Source of the DNA: 70-18 sp041691815
GTDB lineage: Bacteria > Pseudomonadota > Alphaproteobacteria > Acetobacterales > Acetobacteraceae
Assembly (NCBI GenBank): GCA_041691815.1
Contig: JBEPTZ010000021.1
Span: 1-45,600 of the forward strand
Direction: 5' to 3'
Length of the DNA: 45,600 nt
Positions within the stretch are counted from its first letter, which is position 1. Every line of letters starts with the position of its first letter. This document shows positions 13,517-22,054 of the stretch, piece after piece. Position numbers and translations under genes: made by a program. The notes beneath the pieces are model-generated. The model did not search any database. It had not been told where the DNA came from and worked only from the letters and a program-made list of their open reading frames with translations.

Positions 13517-15151
13517 ATGAAACTCGGCGCGGCGATCGCGGAAATCATGAAGCGGGAGGGGATCGAGATCCTCACCGGCTATCCGGTCAACCATCTGATC
13601 GAGTATGCGGCGGCGGCCGATATCCGCCCGGTGATGGTGCGCCAGGAGCGGATCGGCCTGCATATGGCCGATGCGATCAGCCGGATGACCTCCGGCAAGA
13701 CCATCGGCGCGTTCTGCATGCAGCACGGGCCGGGGGCGGAGAACGCCATGGGCGGCGTGGCGCAGTGCTACGGCGAGAGCGTGCCGGTGCTGGTGCTGCC
13801 GATGGGCTACCCGCGGCGGCTGGCGCATATCGACCCGAACTTCAATTCCACCTCGGCGATGCGGCCGTATGTCAAATTGTCGGAGCCGGTCAACATCGCC
13901 GCAGAGGTGTGCAACATCTTCCGCCGCGCCTTCACCGCGCTGCGCAATGGGCGCGGCGGGCCGGTGATCGTGGAAATCCCCGCCGATATGTGGGGCGAGG
14001 AAGTTGCCGAACCGCTGGACTACACGCCGGTGCTGTCCACCCGCTATGGGCCGGACCCGGTGCATGTGGCGGAAGCGGCGAAGCTGCTGATCGGCGCCAA
14101 GAACCCGATGCTGTATGCCGGCCAGGGGGTGCACTACGCGCAGGCCTGGCCGCAACTGAAGAAGCTGGCCGAGTTGCTGGCGTTGCCGGTGATGACCAGC
14201 CTGGGCGGCAAGAGCAGTTTCCCGGAGACGCATCCGCTGTCGCTCGGCTCGGCCGGGGTGTCGATGCCGCGGGCGGTGACCGAGTTCCTCGCCAAGGCGG
14301 ATGTGATCCTCGGCGTCGGCTGCAGCTTCACCGAGAGCAATTTCGCGGCGAAGATCCCGGGCGGCAAGACCATCATCCACGCGACGCTGGACCCGGCGCA
14401 TCTGAACAAGGATGTGGCGGTGAAGATCGGGCTGGTCGGCGATGCCGGGCTGACGCTCGACGCGCTGCTGGCCGAGATCGGCAAGACGGTGACCGCACCG
14501 CGCGATGCCACGGCGGTGGCGGCGGTGATCAAGGCCAGCCATGACGAATTCCTCGCCAAGTGGCTGCCGAAACTGACCAGCAACGAGGCGCCACTGAACC
14601 CCTACCGGGTGCTGTGGGACTTGCAGCACACGGTGGACATGGACAACGTGATCATCACCCACGACGCCGGCAGCCCACGCGACCAGCTTTCGCCGCTGTG
14701 GAAGTCGACCACGCCGCTATCCTATATCGGCTGGGGCAAGACCACGCAGCTGGGCTACGGGCTGGGGCTGGCGATGGGGGCGAAGCTGGCGAAACCGGAC
14801 AAGCTGTGCATCAACGTCTGGGGCGATGCGGCGATCGGCTTCACCGGCATGGACTTCGAAACCGCGGTGCGCGAGCGCATTCCGATCATGTCGATCCTGC
14901 TGAACAACTTCTCGATGGCGATCGAACTGAAGGTGATGCCGATCTCGACCGAGAAATACCGCTCGACCGACATCTCCGGCGACTACGCGGCGATGGCGCG
15001 CGCGTTCGGCGGCTACGGCGAGCGGGTGACCAGGCCGGAGGACATCATCCCGGCGATCAAACGCGGCATCGAGAAAACCAAGCAGGGGATTCCGGTGCTG
15101 CTGGAGTTCATCACCTGCAAGGAGACCGAGGTGGCGCGGCCGGGGAGTTAA
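13517..15151 (+). CDS. Thiamine-diphosphate-dependent enzyme (acetolactate synthase-like)
   Basis: A 544-residue protein with the three-domain plan of acetolactate synthase/benzoylformate decarboxylase enzymes. The cofactor-activating Glu is in VRQE (about 44). The C-terminal TPP site reads INVWGDAAIGFTGMDFETAV...SILLNN, that is GDA-x(~26)-NN in place of the usual GDG. The ATG follows GGGAGGGG. The gene lies 67 bases after the ATPase on the same strand, probably in the same transcript, so the imported compound may feed this enzyme. Substrate unknown: decarboxylase or ligase activity on a 2-oxoacid is likely. An intergenic palindromic element follows immediately. Confidence 0.88.
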   Translation: MKLGAAIAEIMKREGIEILTGYPVNHLIEYAAAADIRPVMVRQERIGLHMADAISRMTSGKTIGAFCMQHGPGAENAMGGVAQCYGESVPVLVLPMGYPRRLAHIDPNFNSTSAMRPYVKLSEPVNIAAEVCNIFRRAFTALRNGRGGPVIVEIPADMWGEEVAEPLDYTPVLSTRYGPDPVHVAEAAKLLIGAKNPMLYAGQGVHYAQAWPQLKKLAELLALPVMTSLGGKSSFPETHPLSLGSAGVSMPRAVTEFLAKADVILGVGCSFTESNFAAKIPGGKTIIHATLDPAHLNKDVAVKIGLVGDAGLTLDALLAEIGKTVTAPRDATAVAAVIKASHDEFLAKWLPKLTSNEAPLNPYRVLWDLQHTVDMDNVIITHDAGSPRDQLSPLWKSTTPLSYIGWGKTTQLGYGLGLAMGAKLAKPDKLCINVWGDAAIGFTGMDFETAVRERIPIMSILLNNFSMAIELKVMPISTEKYRSTDISGDYAAMARAFGGYGERVTRPEDIIPAIKRGIEKTKQGIPVLLEFITCKETEVARPGS

Positions 15152-15274
15152 GGAAGCAGCGCTTTTTTGTAAAAAAGCGCGCAAAAAACTTCATCCCCTG
15201 GAGTCTCCGGTGGTGGTCCGGACTCCAGGGGATGAAAAGTTTTTTTGCTTCTTTCCGTTCACAAAAAGAAGGCC
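15152..15274. repeat. Modular palindromic intergenic element, copy 2 (B-A)
   Basis: It has a B end (GCGCTTTTTTG / AAAAAAGCGC), a type 1 centre and an A end. The long stem runs 15183-15205 against 15221-15246 (ACTTCATCCCCTGGAGTC against GACTCCAGGGGATGAAAAGT). It fills the gap between convergent genes, the TPP enzyme (plus) and ogt (minus), and should terminate both. Confidence 0.85.
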
Positions 15275-15778
15275 TTACCTTGCGTTTTCTTTTTCATGTT
15301 GCAGCAACCACGCCTTGCGCTCCAGCCCGCCGCCGTAACCGGTGAGGGTGCCGTCGCTGCCGATCACCCGGTGGCATGGCACCACGATCGAGATCGGGTT
15401 GGCGCCGTTGGCGGCGCCGACGGCGCGGATGGCGGTGGGGCGGCCGATGCTGGTGGCGAGGCGGGCGTAGTTGGTGGTGGCGCCGGCCGGGATCTGGCGC
15501 AGCGCGGCCCAGACCTGGTTCTGGAATGGGGTGCCGGCGGCGTCGACCGGCAGGTGGTCGATGGCGGTGACGTCGCCGGCGAAGTAGGCGGCGAGACTGG
15601 CGGTGGCGTCGGTGGGGTCGTCGGCCGGGGTTGGCGTCTGGTCATGATATTGGCGGCGCAGCGAGGCGCACATGCGCTCGGCGTGGTCCTCGAATTCCAG
15701 CGCGCAGAGGCGGGTGCCGTCGGTGACCAGCAGGATGTCGCCGATCGGCGATGGCGCGCGGCTAAGCAGCAGTTTCAA
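15275..15778 (-). CDS. ogt: Methylated-DNA--protein-cysteine methyltransferase
   Basis: A 167-residue Ogt protein that removes alkyl groups from O6-alkylguanine by transfer to its own Cys. The active site PCHRV has Cys at about 135, followed by GSDGTLTGYGGGLERKAWLL. The winged-helix recognition segment IPAGATTNYARLA with the Arg-finger region (RAVGAANGAN) precedes it. Length is normal. Its start overlaps the end of the Ada-AlkA fusion gene by 17 bases, so the two repair functions are coexpressed. Confidence 0.96.
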   Translation of the reverse strand: MKLLLSRAPSPIGDILLVTDGTRLCALEFEDHAERMCASLRRQYHDQTPTPADDPTDATASLAAYFAGDVTAIDHLPVDAAGTPFQNQVWAALRQIPAGATTNYARLATSIGRPTAIRAVGAANGANPISIVVPCHRVIGSDGTLTGYGGGLERKAWLLQHEKENAR

Positions 15779-17243
15779 GCGGCTTCTCCTGGGTGGGCGT
15801 CAACGGGTCGGAGGCCCAGAGGTGCAGTGCGGCGTAGGCGCGCCAGGGGCGCCAGGCGGCGGCGTGGGCCAGCAGCGTCTTGGCGGTGGGGCGGCCTTCC
15901 GCGGTCGCCATGGCGCGCATCAGGCCGATATCGGCGGCCGGAAAGGCGTCCGGCTCGCGCAAGGCGCGCATGGCGATGTACTGCGCGGTCCATTCGCCGA
16001 TGCCAGGCAGTGCCACCAGGCGGGCGATGGAGTCTTCGAGGCCCTGGCCGGGGTCGAATAGCTGCGGGTCGGCGGCGGCGGCCCGGGCCATGCCGCGCAA
16101 GGCGGCGCCGCGGGTGCGCGGCATGCCGAGGGTCAGCGCCAGGTCGGCGTCGGCGATGTGCTGCGGGGCCGGGAAGACATGGGTGAGGCCGTCCTGCGGT
16201 TCCGGCAGCTTCGTGCCGTAGAGGCCGGCCAGCTTGCCGGCGAGCTTGGTGGCGCCGGCGACGGTGATCTGCTGGCCAAGGATGGCGCGCACGGCGAGTT
16301 CGAAGCCATCCCAGGCGCCTGGCACCCGCAGCCCGGGGCGCAGTGCTGTCAGGCGGGCGAGATGCGGGTCGGTGGCGAGGTGTTCGACGATCAGTGCCGG
16401 GTTGGCGCCGAGGTCGAATATCCGCCGGATGCGGGCGACGATGATCGGCAGCGCGGCCCGGTCCGGGAAGCGGATGGCGGCGAGCAGCGCCGGTCCCTGC
16501 TTCGCCGGACGCACGGTGAAGCTGCCGACCGCGCCGCCGAGGGTGATGCTGCGAGCGTAACCGCCGCCCTGCACCACCTCGACGCCGGGGATCGCGCGGG
16601 CGGCGAGGAAGCCGATGATGCCGGCCCAGTCATAGGGCGGCCGATAGGCCAGCCGCAGTTCCACGGTTGAACCGGTCAGCGCTGGCTTCGCGCGGCGCAG
16701 GCCGCCCAGCGGCCGGCCATACAGCGCCTGCAGGGTCGCATTGAGCGCGTCGATGCTGCCGAAGCCGGACGCCAGCGCCACCTCGGCCAGCGGCAACGCG
16801 GTGTCGGTGATCAGCTGCTTGGCAAACAGCGTGCGGCGGGTCTCGGCCACCGCGTTCGGTGAGGCGCCGAGATGTTGCTGGAACAGGTCGCATAACTGCG
16901 GCGCGTCGGTGCCCAGGCGCCGGGCCAGGGCGTCGACGCCGCCGGCCTCCAGTGTGCCCTCGGCGATCAGCGCCAGTGCCCGGCGCAGGGTGGCCGGGGT
17001 GTCAGGCCAGGTGGTGATCTCGGGCATGGTCTCCGGCCGACAGTGCAGGCAGGGGCGGAAGCCGGCCTGCTGCGCCGCCGCGGCGCTGGCCACGAACACC
17101 ATGTTCTCGCGCTTCGGCGGCCGCGCCGGGCAGGTCGGGCGGCAATAGATGCCGGTGGTGCGCACGCAGGTGAAGAAGCGCCCGTCGAAGCGGGCATCCC
17201 GTGCCAGCAATGCGCGATAGCAGGCGTCGCGGTCGTGATGCAT
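15762..17243 (-). CDS. Ada-type regulator fused to AlkA 3-methyladenine DNA glycosylase
   Basis: A 493-residue protein. Residues 1-80 are an Ada metal-binding domain with Cys34, Cys38, Cys65 and Cys68; Cys34 would accept a methyl from phosphotriesters. Residues ~85-180 are an AraC-type HTH. Residues ~195-310 are the AlkA N-terminal domain, and the C-terminal part is an HhH-GPD glycosylase (LPGIGEWTAQYIAM, then FPAADIGL whose Asp is the expected catalytic residue). It should both sense methylation and excise alkylated bases. ATG 17243 is chosen because MHHDRDACYRALLARDARFDG matches the Ada start. The O6-methylguanine activity is supplied by the overlapping ogt gene. Confidence 0.94.
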   Translation of the reverse strand: MHHDRDACYRALLARDARFDGRFFTCVRTTGIYCRPTCPARPPKRENMVFVASAAAAQQAGFRPCLHCRPETMPEITTWPDTPATLRRALALIAEGTLEAGGVDALARRLGTDAPQLCDLFQQHLGASPNAVAETRRTLFAKQLITDTALPLAEVALASGFGSIDALNATLQALYGRPLGGLRRAKPALTGSTVELRLAYRPPYDWAGIIGFLAARAIPGVEVVQGGGYARSITLGGAVGSFTVRPAKQGPALLAAIRFPDRAALPIIVARIRRIFDLGANPALIVEHLATDPHLARLTALRPGLRVPGAWDGFELAVRAILGQQITVAGATKLAGKLAGLYGTKLPEPQDGLTHVFPAPQHIADADLALTLGMPRTRGAALRGMARAAAADPQLFDPGQGLEDSIARLVALPGIGEWTAQYIAMRALREPDAFPAADIGLMRAMATAEGRPTAKTLLAHAAAWRPWRAYAALHLWASDPLTPTQEKPLETAA

Positions 17244-17358
17244 GGCGGCAGTATGGCCTTGATCACGAATGCGGCAAGGCCGGGCCGGGCGATGCGAAAA
17301 CCAATGGAACCGGGGGCGATTCCAATCGCATACTGCGGCGACCGATACGGAGGGACCA

Positions 17359-18375
17359 ATGTCCGACGAAACCATCCGCGTGGCGCCGCAACCGCCCCCC
17401 GCGGTGCCGGCCCAGACCTTTCCGCTGGCCACCCGCGACGCCTCATTCAGCAACGCCGCCGGCCTGCTGATCCAAAGCATGCCGTACGCGCTGGCGCGGT
17501 TCGGCGTGCTGCTGGCCGCCTCCGTGGTGTCGCTGATCTGGCTGGTGATCACGCTCGGTGGCACCGCGTTTCTCGGCAACCACGTGGCCAGCGTGTTCGG
17601 CCTAGTCTGGCTGGTCGGCTGCCTGGCGGTGGCCGGCTTCGTCTGGGGCACGCTGCTGCGCTACGTGCTGCACCTCATCGAGTGCGGCCATGTCGCGGTG
17701 CTGACCGAACTCATCACCAGGGGGTCGCTGCCCTCCGGCGGCGAGCCAATGTTCGCCTATGGCAAGCGCATCGTCACCGAGCGGTTCGGGCAGGCCAACG
17801 TGCTGTTCGGCCTCAACATGCTGGTGCGCGGCATCGTGCAGGCGTTCCATCGCACGCTGGACTGGATCGGCGACATCCTGCCGCTGCCGGGCCTCGAATC
17901 GCTGTCCCGCCTGATCAACATCGTGCTGCGCGCCGCCACCCGCTACCTCGACAAGGTGATCTTCTCCTACTCGCTGGCCCGGCCCGGCATCGACGCCTGG
18001 CAGGCCAGCCGCGAAGGGCTGGTGTATTACTGCCAGAACGCCAAGCCGGTGCTGAAGACCGCGCTGTGGTCGGTGGTGCTGGAATACGTCACCAGTGCCG
18101 TGCTGTGGCTGCTGCTGCTGGTGCCGGCCGGGCTGATCACCTACGCGCTGCCGGCCGCCTCGCGCGAATGGGGCGGCATCGTCACCATCGTGGTGGCACT
18201 GCTGCTGCTCGGGCCGCTGCGCGCGGCGTTCATCAAGCCGGTGTTCCTGATCATGATGATGGTGCGCTTCCACGCCGCCATCGAGGGCCAGGCAGTGAAC
18301 CCGGAATGGGACGCGCGGCTGGCCGGGATTTCCGACAAGTTCCGCACCCTCGGCCAGAGGGCGGCATTTGCATAA
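17359..18375 (+). CDS. Multi-pass membrane protein of unknown function
   Basis: A 338-residue protein starting at an ATG after GGAGGG. A cytoplasmic Pro-rich N-terminus (~40 residues) leads into about six membrane segments: two near 55-115, a loop with TRGSLPSGGEPMFAYGKRIVTERFG, an amphipathic region (~150-230), then hydrophobic stretches near 250-320. The C-terminus ends in an EWDARLAGISDKF helix. I believe similar proteins are widespread in Proteobacteria without known role. No enzyme motif is visible. It is divergent from ada-alkA, with a 115-base gap holding the promoters. Confidence 0.8.
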   Translation: MSDETIRVAPQPPPAVPAQTFPLATRDASFSNAAGLLIQSMPYALARFGVLLAASVVSLIWLVITLGGTAFLGNHVASVFGLVWLVGCLAVAGFVWGTLLRYVLHLIECGHVAVLTELITRGSLPSGGEPMFAYGKRIVTERFGQANVLFGLNMLVRGIVQAFHRTLDWIGDILPLPGLESLSRLINIVLRAATRYLDKVIFSYSLARPGIDAWQASREGLVYYCQNAKPVLKTALWSVVLEYVTSAVLWLLLLVPAGLITYALPAASREWGGIVTIVVALLLLGPLRAAFIKPVFLIMMMVRFHAAIEGQAVNPEWDARLAGISDKFRTLGQRAAFA

Positions 18376-18501
18376 AAAGGAAGCACTTCTTTTTGTGAAC
18401 AAAAAGAAGCAAAAAAACTTTTCATCCATTGGCGTCCGGACCAAGGCCCGAGACTCCAATGGATGAAGTTTTTTGCGCGCTTTTTTACAAAAAAACGCTG
18501 C
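18376..18501. repeat. Modular palindromic intergenic element, copy 3 (A-B)
   Basis: A end (CTTCTTTTTGTG / AACAAAAAGAAG) at about 18387-18411, type 1 centre (CATCCATTGG...CCAATGGATG stem), and a B end with TTTTTTGCGCGC and a TTTTTTAC/AAAAAACGC hairpin at about 18475-18500. It lies between the stops of convergent genes. Relative to copy 2 the whole element is inverted. Confidence 0.85.
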
Positions 18502-19260
18502 TTACTTGCCTTTCAACGCCGCCACATACCCCCGATTCCAGGTCGGGCAGATCATCACCTCGTTGATCACCACGTGCTTCGGCAGGCAGGCGATGTAGCG
18601 GATCAGGTCGCCGACATCTTCGGACTGGGCCATCTGCGCCCGCTCCTCCTTGGTGATCGGCACCGGCCGCTTGTCGAGGATCGGGGTGGCCACCTCGCCC
18701 GGCAGCACCGCCGAGCAGCGGATGCCGTGGATGCATTCCTGCATGTTGACGGTGTGGCACATCGCCACCACGCCGTGCTTGGCCGCGGTGTAGGCGGCGC
18801 CGGAGAGCCCGCTGATCCAGCGCCCGGCCATGCTGGCGGTGACGATCACCTGGCCGTCCTGCTGCGCCCGCATCATCGGCAGTGCTGCGATGATGCAATA
18901 GAAGGCGCTGGAGAGATTGCCGTGGATCACCGTGTCCACGCCCTCGAAGCTCATGTTGCTCCACTCGCGCTCGCGGATGTTGAGCCCGGCATTGGCGACC
19001 AGGATATCCAGCCGGCCGAGATCGGCCTTGATCCAGGCCGCGATCGCCGCAACCTCGGCTGAAACCATCAGGTCGCCCGGCCGCACATGCGCCCGCCCGC
19101 CGGCCGCCGTGATCCGGGCCGCGACAGTGTCGAGCGGTGCGCGCCGGCGGCCGGTCAGCACGATCTCGGCACCTTCCTCGGCCAGCAGCAGCGCCGCCGC
19201 CTCGCCGATGCCGCTGCCGGCGCCGGTCACCCAGGCAATCTTGCCACTCAGTCGCACCAT
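18502..19260 (-). CDS. Short-chain dehydrogenase/reductase
   Basis: A 252-residue classical SDR. TGAGSGIG (about 11-18) is the NAD(P)-binding loop, NAG (about 89-91) the structural motif, Ser in VTASMAG and YTAAK (Tyr-x3-Lys) complete the catalytic set. TGRRR after strand 2 favours NADP. Substrate is unknown. It is divergent from the enolase-superfamily gene (127-base gap), and the two may share a pathway and regulation. Confidence 0.92.
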   Translation of the reverse strand: MVRLSGKIAWVTGAGSGIGEAAALLLAEEGAEIVLTGRRRAPLDTVAARITAAGGRAHVRPGDLMVSAEVAAIAAWIKADLGRLDILVANAGLNIREREWSNMSFEGVDTVIHGNLSSAFYCIIAALPMMRAQQDGQVIVTASMAGRWISGLSGAAYTAAKHGVVAMCHTVNMQECIHGIRCSAVLPGEVATPILDKRPVPITKEERAQMAQSEDVGDLIRYIACLPKHVVINEVMICPTWNRGYVAALKGK

Positions 19261-19387
19261 ATCCGTTCCCCCGGTTCGCTGTTCAGTTCGGTCGCTCACT
19301 TGTGGCGTGCCGGCTAACGTGTTGGAGTCTCCCTCGCGGGGGGATCGCTGCCAACACGCCGCCGCACGCGCATCCCCGGGAGCAGAC

Positions 19388-20563
19388 ATGAAAATCACCG
19401 CGATTGATACCCTGCGCGCCGATGCCGGATGGCGCATGTTCTCGTTCCTCAAGATCACCACCGACAGCGGTGCGATCGGCTGGTCGGAGTTCAGCGAGAG
19501 TTTCGGCAGCGCCGGGCTGGCTGACGTGATCGAGGCACTGGGAGCGACGCTGATCGGGCGCGACCCACGCCCCAGCGAGCACATCATGGCCTATCTCAAC
19601 GTGCTCACCCGGCAGGCGCGCGGCGGGCTGAACCAGCAGGCGATCGCGGCGATCGAGAATGCGCTGCTGGATATTCGCGGCAAGGATCTCGGCATTTCGG
19701 TGGCTGCGCTGTTCGGCGGCCCGGTGCGCAGCCGCATCCCGGTCTACTGGTCGCATATGAGCAGCTACCGGGTGCGCAATGCGGAACTGGTCGGCGCCAA
19801 GAAACTGCGCGGCTATGACGACATTGCCCGCCATGCCGAGGAAATCCGCAAGCTGGGCTTCCGGGCGATGAAGACCAATATCATGGGTTGGGATGGCGAG
19901 GCGCTGTTCAGCTTCGGCGCCGGGTTCGGCCGCAGCGAGGGCTGGCCGGAGCTGAACTGGTCGCCGCAGGCGCTGCGCTACGTGCGCGACACGCTGGGCG
20001 CGCTGCGGGCCGGTGCCGGGCCGGATGTGGGGGTGATGCTGGACACCAATTTCCACTTCAAGACCGAGGGCTTCCGCCGGGTTGCCGATGCAATCGCGCC
20101 GTACGACCTGACGTGGCTAGAGATTGACCAGCACGACGCCGCCTCGCTGGCCTCGATCCGCGCCATGGCGCCCTGCCCGATCGCCTCCTGCGAGACGCTG
20201 CACGGCCGGCGGGACTTCAAGCCGTTCTTCGAGGCCTACGCGATGGATGTGCCGATCATCGACGTGATCTGGAACGGCCTCGGCGAGGCGGTGAAGATCG
20301 CCGCGATGGCCGAGGTCTACGAAATGAACGTGGCGCCGCATAATTTCTACGGCCATCTGTGCAGCGTGATCAGCGCCAGCCTGTGCGCCATCGTGCCGAA
20401 TTTCCGCATGATGGAGATCGACATCGACAGCGTCGCCTGGCGCGACGAGTTCTTCACCACCATCCCGCAGATCGACAACGGCGAATTCGTGCTGCCGAGC
20501 GGCCCCGGTTGGGGCATCGAGGTCAACGAAGCCGCCGTCCGCGCCCGCCCGCCGAAGGGCTGA
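19388..20563 (+). CDS. Mandelate racemase/muconate lactonizing-family enzyme
   Basis: A 391-residue enolase-superfamily protein, likely a sugar-acid dehydratase or racemase. It has a capping domain (1-~125) and a barrel. Metal ligands appear as Asp in MLDTNFHF, Glu in WLEIDQ and Glu in ASCETLHG, and a catalytic His lies in APHNFYG near the C-terminus. The barrel Lys is in AMKTN, so the usual KxK of racemases reads KxN. That argues against a simple two-base racemase and for dehydration by the His. The start follows GGGAGCAG. It is probably linked with the 2-hydroxyacid dehydrogenase downstream and the divergent SDR. Confidence 0.9.
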   Translation: MKITAIDTLRADAGWRMFSFLKITTDSGAIGWSEFSESFGSAGLADVIEALGATLIGRDPRPSEHIMAYLNVLTRQARGGLNQQAIAAIENALLDIRGKDLGISVAALFGGPVRSRIPVYWSHMSSYRVRNAELVGAKKLRGYDDIARHAEEIRKLGFRAMKTNIMGWDGEALFSFGAGFGRSEGWPELNWSPQALRYVRDTLGALRAGAGPDVGVMLDTNFHFKTEGFRRVADAIAPYDLTWLEIDQHDAASLASIRAMAPCPIASCETLHGRRDFKPFFEAYAMDVPIIDVIWNGLGEAVKIAAMAEVYEMNVAPHNFYGHLCSVISASLCAIVPNFRMMEIDIDSVAWRDEFFTTIPQIDNGEFVLPSGPGWGIEVNEAAVRARPPKG

Positions 20564-20587
20564 AGCAAGGCAGGATCTCAAAGAAAC

Positions 20588-20644
20588 GTAGAGGCGAAGA
20601 GAAAGAAATCTTCAGCCCTGGCTTGCTTCTCTCCGCCTCTACGT
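20588..20644. repeat. Long hairpin of the CACGAAGA/CGTAGAGGCGAAGAG repeat family
   Basis: Left arm CGTAGAGGCGAAGAGAA (20588-20604) pairs with TTCTCTCCGCCTCTACG (20628-20644), 16 of 17 positions. Related sequence occurs at 34065-34092 and 28888-28930. It stands between the dehydratase stop and the dehydrogenase start and may attenuate transcription. Confidence 0.7.
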
Positions 20645-20710
20645 CTCCTTGTGAATCTGCTTGCTTTCTCGCTCACCTCCCCACCCGATCGCCAAAAGAG
20701 GAAACCAAAC

Positions 20711-21751
20711 GTGGCCAAATTCAAGATCTACACCCCCGCCGGGGCCAGCTTCAGCACCGCGCCGGTGGACTACGTCTACGAGTCAGAAGCCCTCGCCAAC
20801 CTGGATTGCGAGATCATCGAAGGCCCGGCCAACGAGGACGGCTTCATCGCCGTCGCGAAAGATGCCGACGCGATCTATGCCAAGGGCATGCCGATCAGCA
20901 AAAAAATCATCGACAGCCTCACCCGTTGCCGCACCATCACGCTGGGCAGCGTCGGCGTTGACTCGGTTGATGTCGCCGCCGCCACCGCGAAAGGCATCCC
21001 CGTCACCAACTGCCCGGACACCTTCATCGAGGAGGTCGCCGACCATCTGATGATGCTGCTGCTCGGCTGCTTCCGCGACGTGCTGAACCAGGACCGCCTG
21101 GTGCGCGACGGCAACTGGCGCCAGGGCCGCACCCCGCTGCTGCAGATGCCGCGCCTGATGGGCCAGACCCTCGGGCTGATCGCCTTCGGCCACGTCGCCC
21201 GCGCCGTCGCCCGCCGGGCGCTGCCGTTCGGCCTGATCGTCAAGGCCTATGACCCGTTCATCGAGGAACTGGTGATGATCGAGCACGGCGTGCTGCCGGC
21301 GACGCTCGACGAGGTGATGGGCTGCGACTTCGTCTCGATGCACGCCCCGGCCACCCCCGAGGCGCAGGGCATGCTGACCGCCAAACAGTTCCGCAAGATG
21401 AAGAAGACTGGCTTCTTCCTCAATGTCGGCCGCGGCCCGACGGTCAACGAGGCCGACCTGATCCAGGCGCTGGAGGAGAAATGGCTGGCCGGCGCCGGGC
21501 TGGACGTGCTGCAGGTGGAGCCGCCGCGCCAGGACAACCCGCTGCTGGCGATGAAGAACGTGATCTTCTCCGCCCACACCGCCTCCGCCTCCGCCCGCTT
21601 CGACCCGGCCCGCAAGCGCCGCGTCGGCCAGGAACTGGCGCTGGCGCTGACCGACCGCTGGCCGATGAGCTGCGTCAACCCGACCGTGCTGCCGAAACTC
21701 GACCGCCGCCGCTGGCAGCCGATCTCGATGGAGCGCGGGCCGAACAGCTAA
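20711..21751 (+). CDS. D-isomer-specific 2-hydroxyacid dehydrogenase
   Basis: A 346-residue NAD-dependent dehydrogenase. The start GTG 20711 follows AGAGGAAACC; an upstream in-frame ATG at 20651 would cross the hairpin and is less likely. The Rossmann loop reads TLGLIAFGHVARAVA, where the second glycine position is altered from the usual GxGxxG. Catalytic residues are Arg in FLNVGRGPTVNE, Glu in VLQVEPPRQDNPL and His in FSAHTAS. It should interconvert a 2-hydroxyacid and a 2-oxoacid. The position after the dehydratase suggests a shared catabolic pathway. Confidence 0.92.
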   Translation: MAKFKIYTPAGASFSTAPVDYVYESEALANLDCEIIEGPANEDGFIAVAKDADAIYAKGMPISKKIIDSLTRCRTITLGSVGVDSVDVAAATAKGIPVTNCPDTFIEEVADHLMMLLLGCFRDVLNQDRLVRDGNWRQGRTPLLQMPRLMGQTLGLIAFGHVARAVARRALPFGLIVKAYDPFIEELVMIEHGVLPATLDEVMGCDFVSMHAPATPEAQGMLTAKQFRKMKKTGFFLNVGRGPTVNEADLIQALEEKWLAGAGLDVLQVEPPRQDNPLLAMKNVIFSAHTASASARFDPARKRRVGQELALALTDRWPMSCVNPTVLPKLDRRRWQPISMERGPNS

Positions 21752-21880
21752 GGAAGGAAGCAGCGCTTTTTTGAAAAAAAGCGCGCAAAAAACTTTATCC
21801 CTTGGAGTCCCAAACTCCAGGGGATGAAAAGTTTTTTTGCTTCTTTTTGTTCACAAAAAGAAGACCTATTCTTGATTATC
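21752..21880. repeat. Modular palindromic intergenic element, copy 4 (B-A)
   Basis: B end (GCGCTTTTTTG / AAAAAAAGCGC), short type 1 centre (CTTGGAGTC CCAA ACTCCAGG) and A end (CTTCTTTTTG / CAAAAAGAAG, about 21841-21863). It begins at the dehydrogenase stop and ends about 18 bases before the AtzG-like start, so the A hairpin lies in the leader of that gene. Confidence 0.85.
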
Positions 21881-22054
21881 ATGAATGCCGAGTTCGACAC
21901 GCTGATGGCCCGCGCCGGCATCGCGATCCCCGACGATCGCCGCCCCGCCCTGCTGGCCGCGTTTGTGGACCTGCGCGCCGCTCTGGCGCTGCTGGAGGAT
22001 GCCGAGGCCGAGCCGGCGCATGTGTTCCGGCCGGACCCGCTGGGCGGCGGATGA
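21881..22054 (+). CDS. AtzG-like small amidase subunit (DUF4089 type)
   Basis: A 57-residue helical protein starting MNAEFDTLMARAGIAIPDDRRPALLAAF and ending HVFRPDPLGGG. Size, helical pattern and coupling (its stop overlaps the amidase ATG, ATGA) match AtzG/DUF4089 proteins. AtzG partners the amidase AtzE (1-carboxybiuret hydrolase) as GatC partners GatA. The assignment rests on context and overall form rather than on a strict motif. No cyanuric acid hydrolase gene is visible here. Confidence 0.7.
   Translation: MNAEFDTLMARAGIAIPDDRRPALLAAFVDLRAALALLEDAEAEPAHVFRPDPLGGG

Noticed and set aside
20651..20710. Upstream ATG start (20651) for the 2-hydroxyacid dehydrogenase
   Set aside because: The added 20 residues do not look like the family, and GTG 20711 has AGAGGAAACC directly before it.
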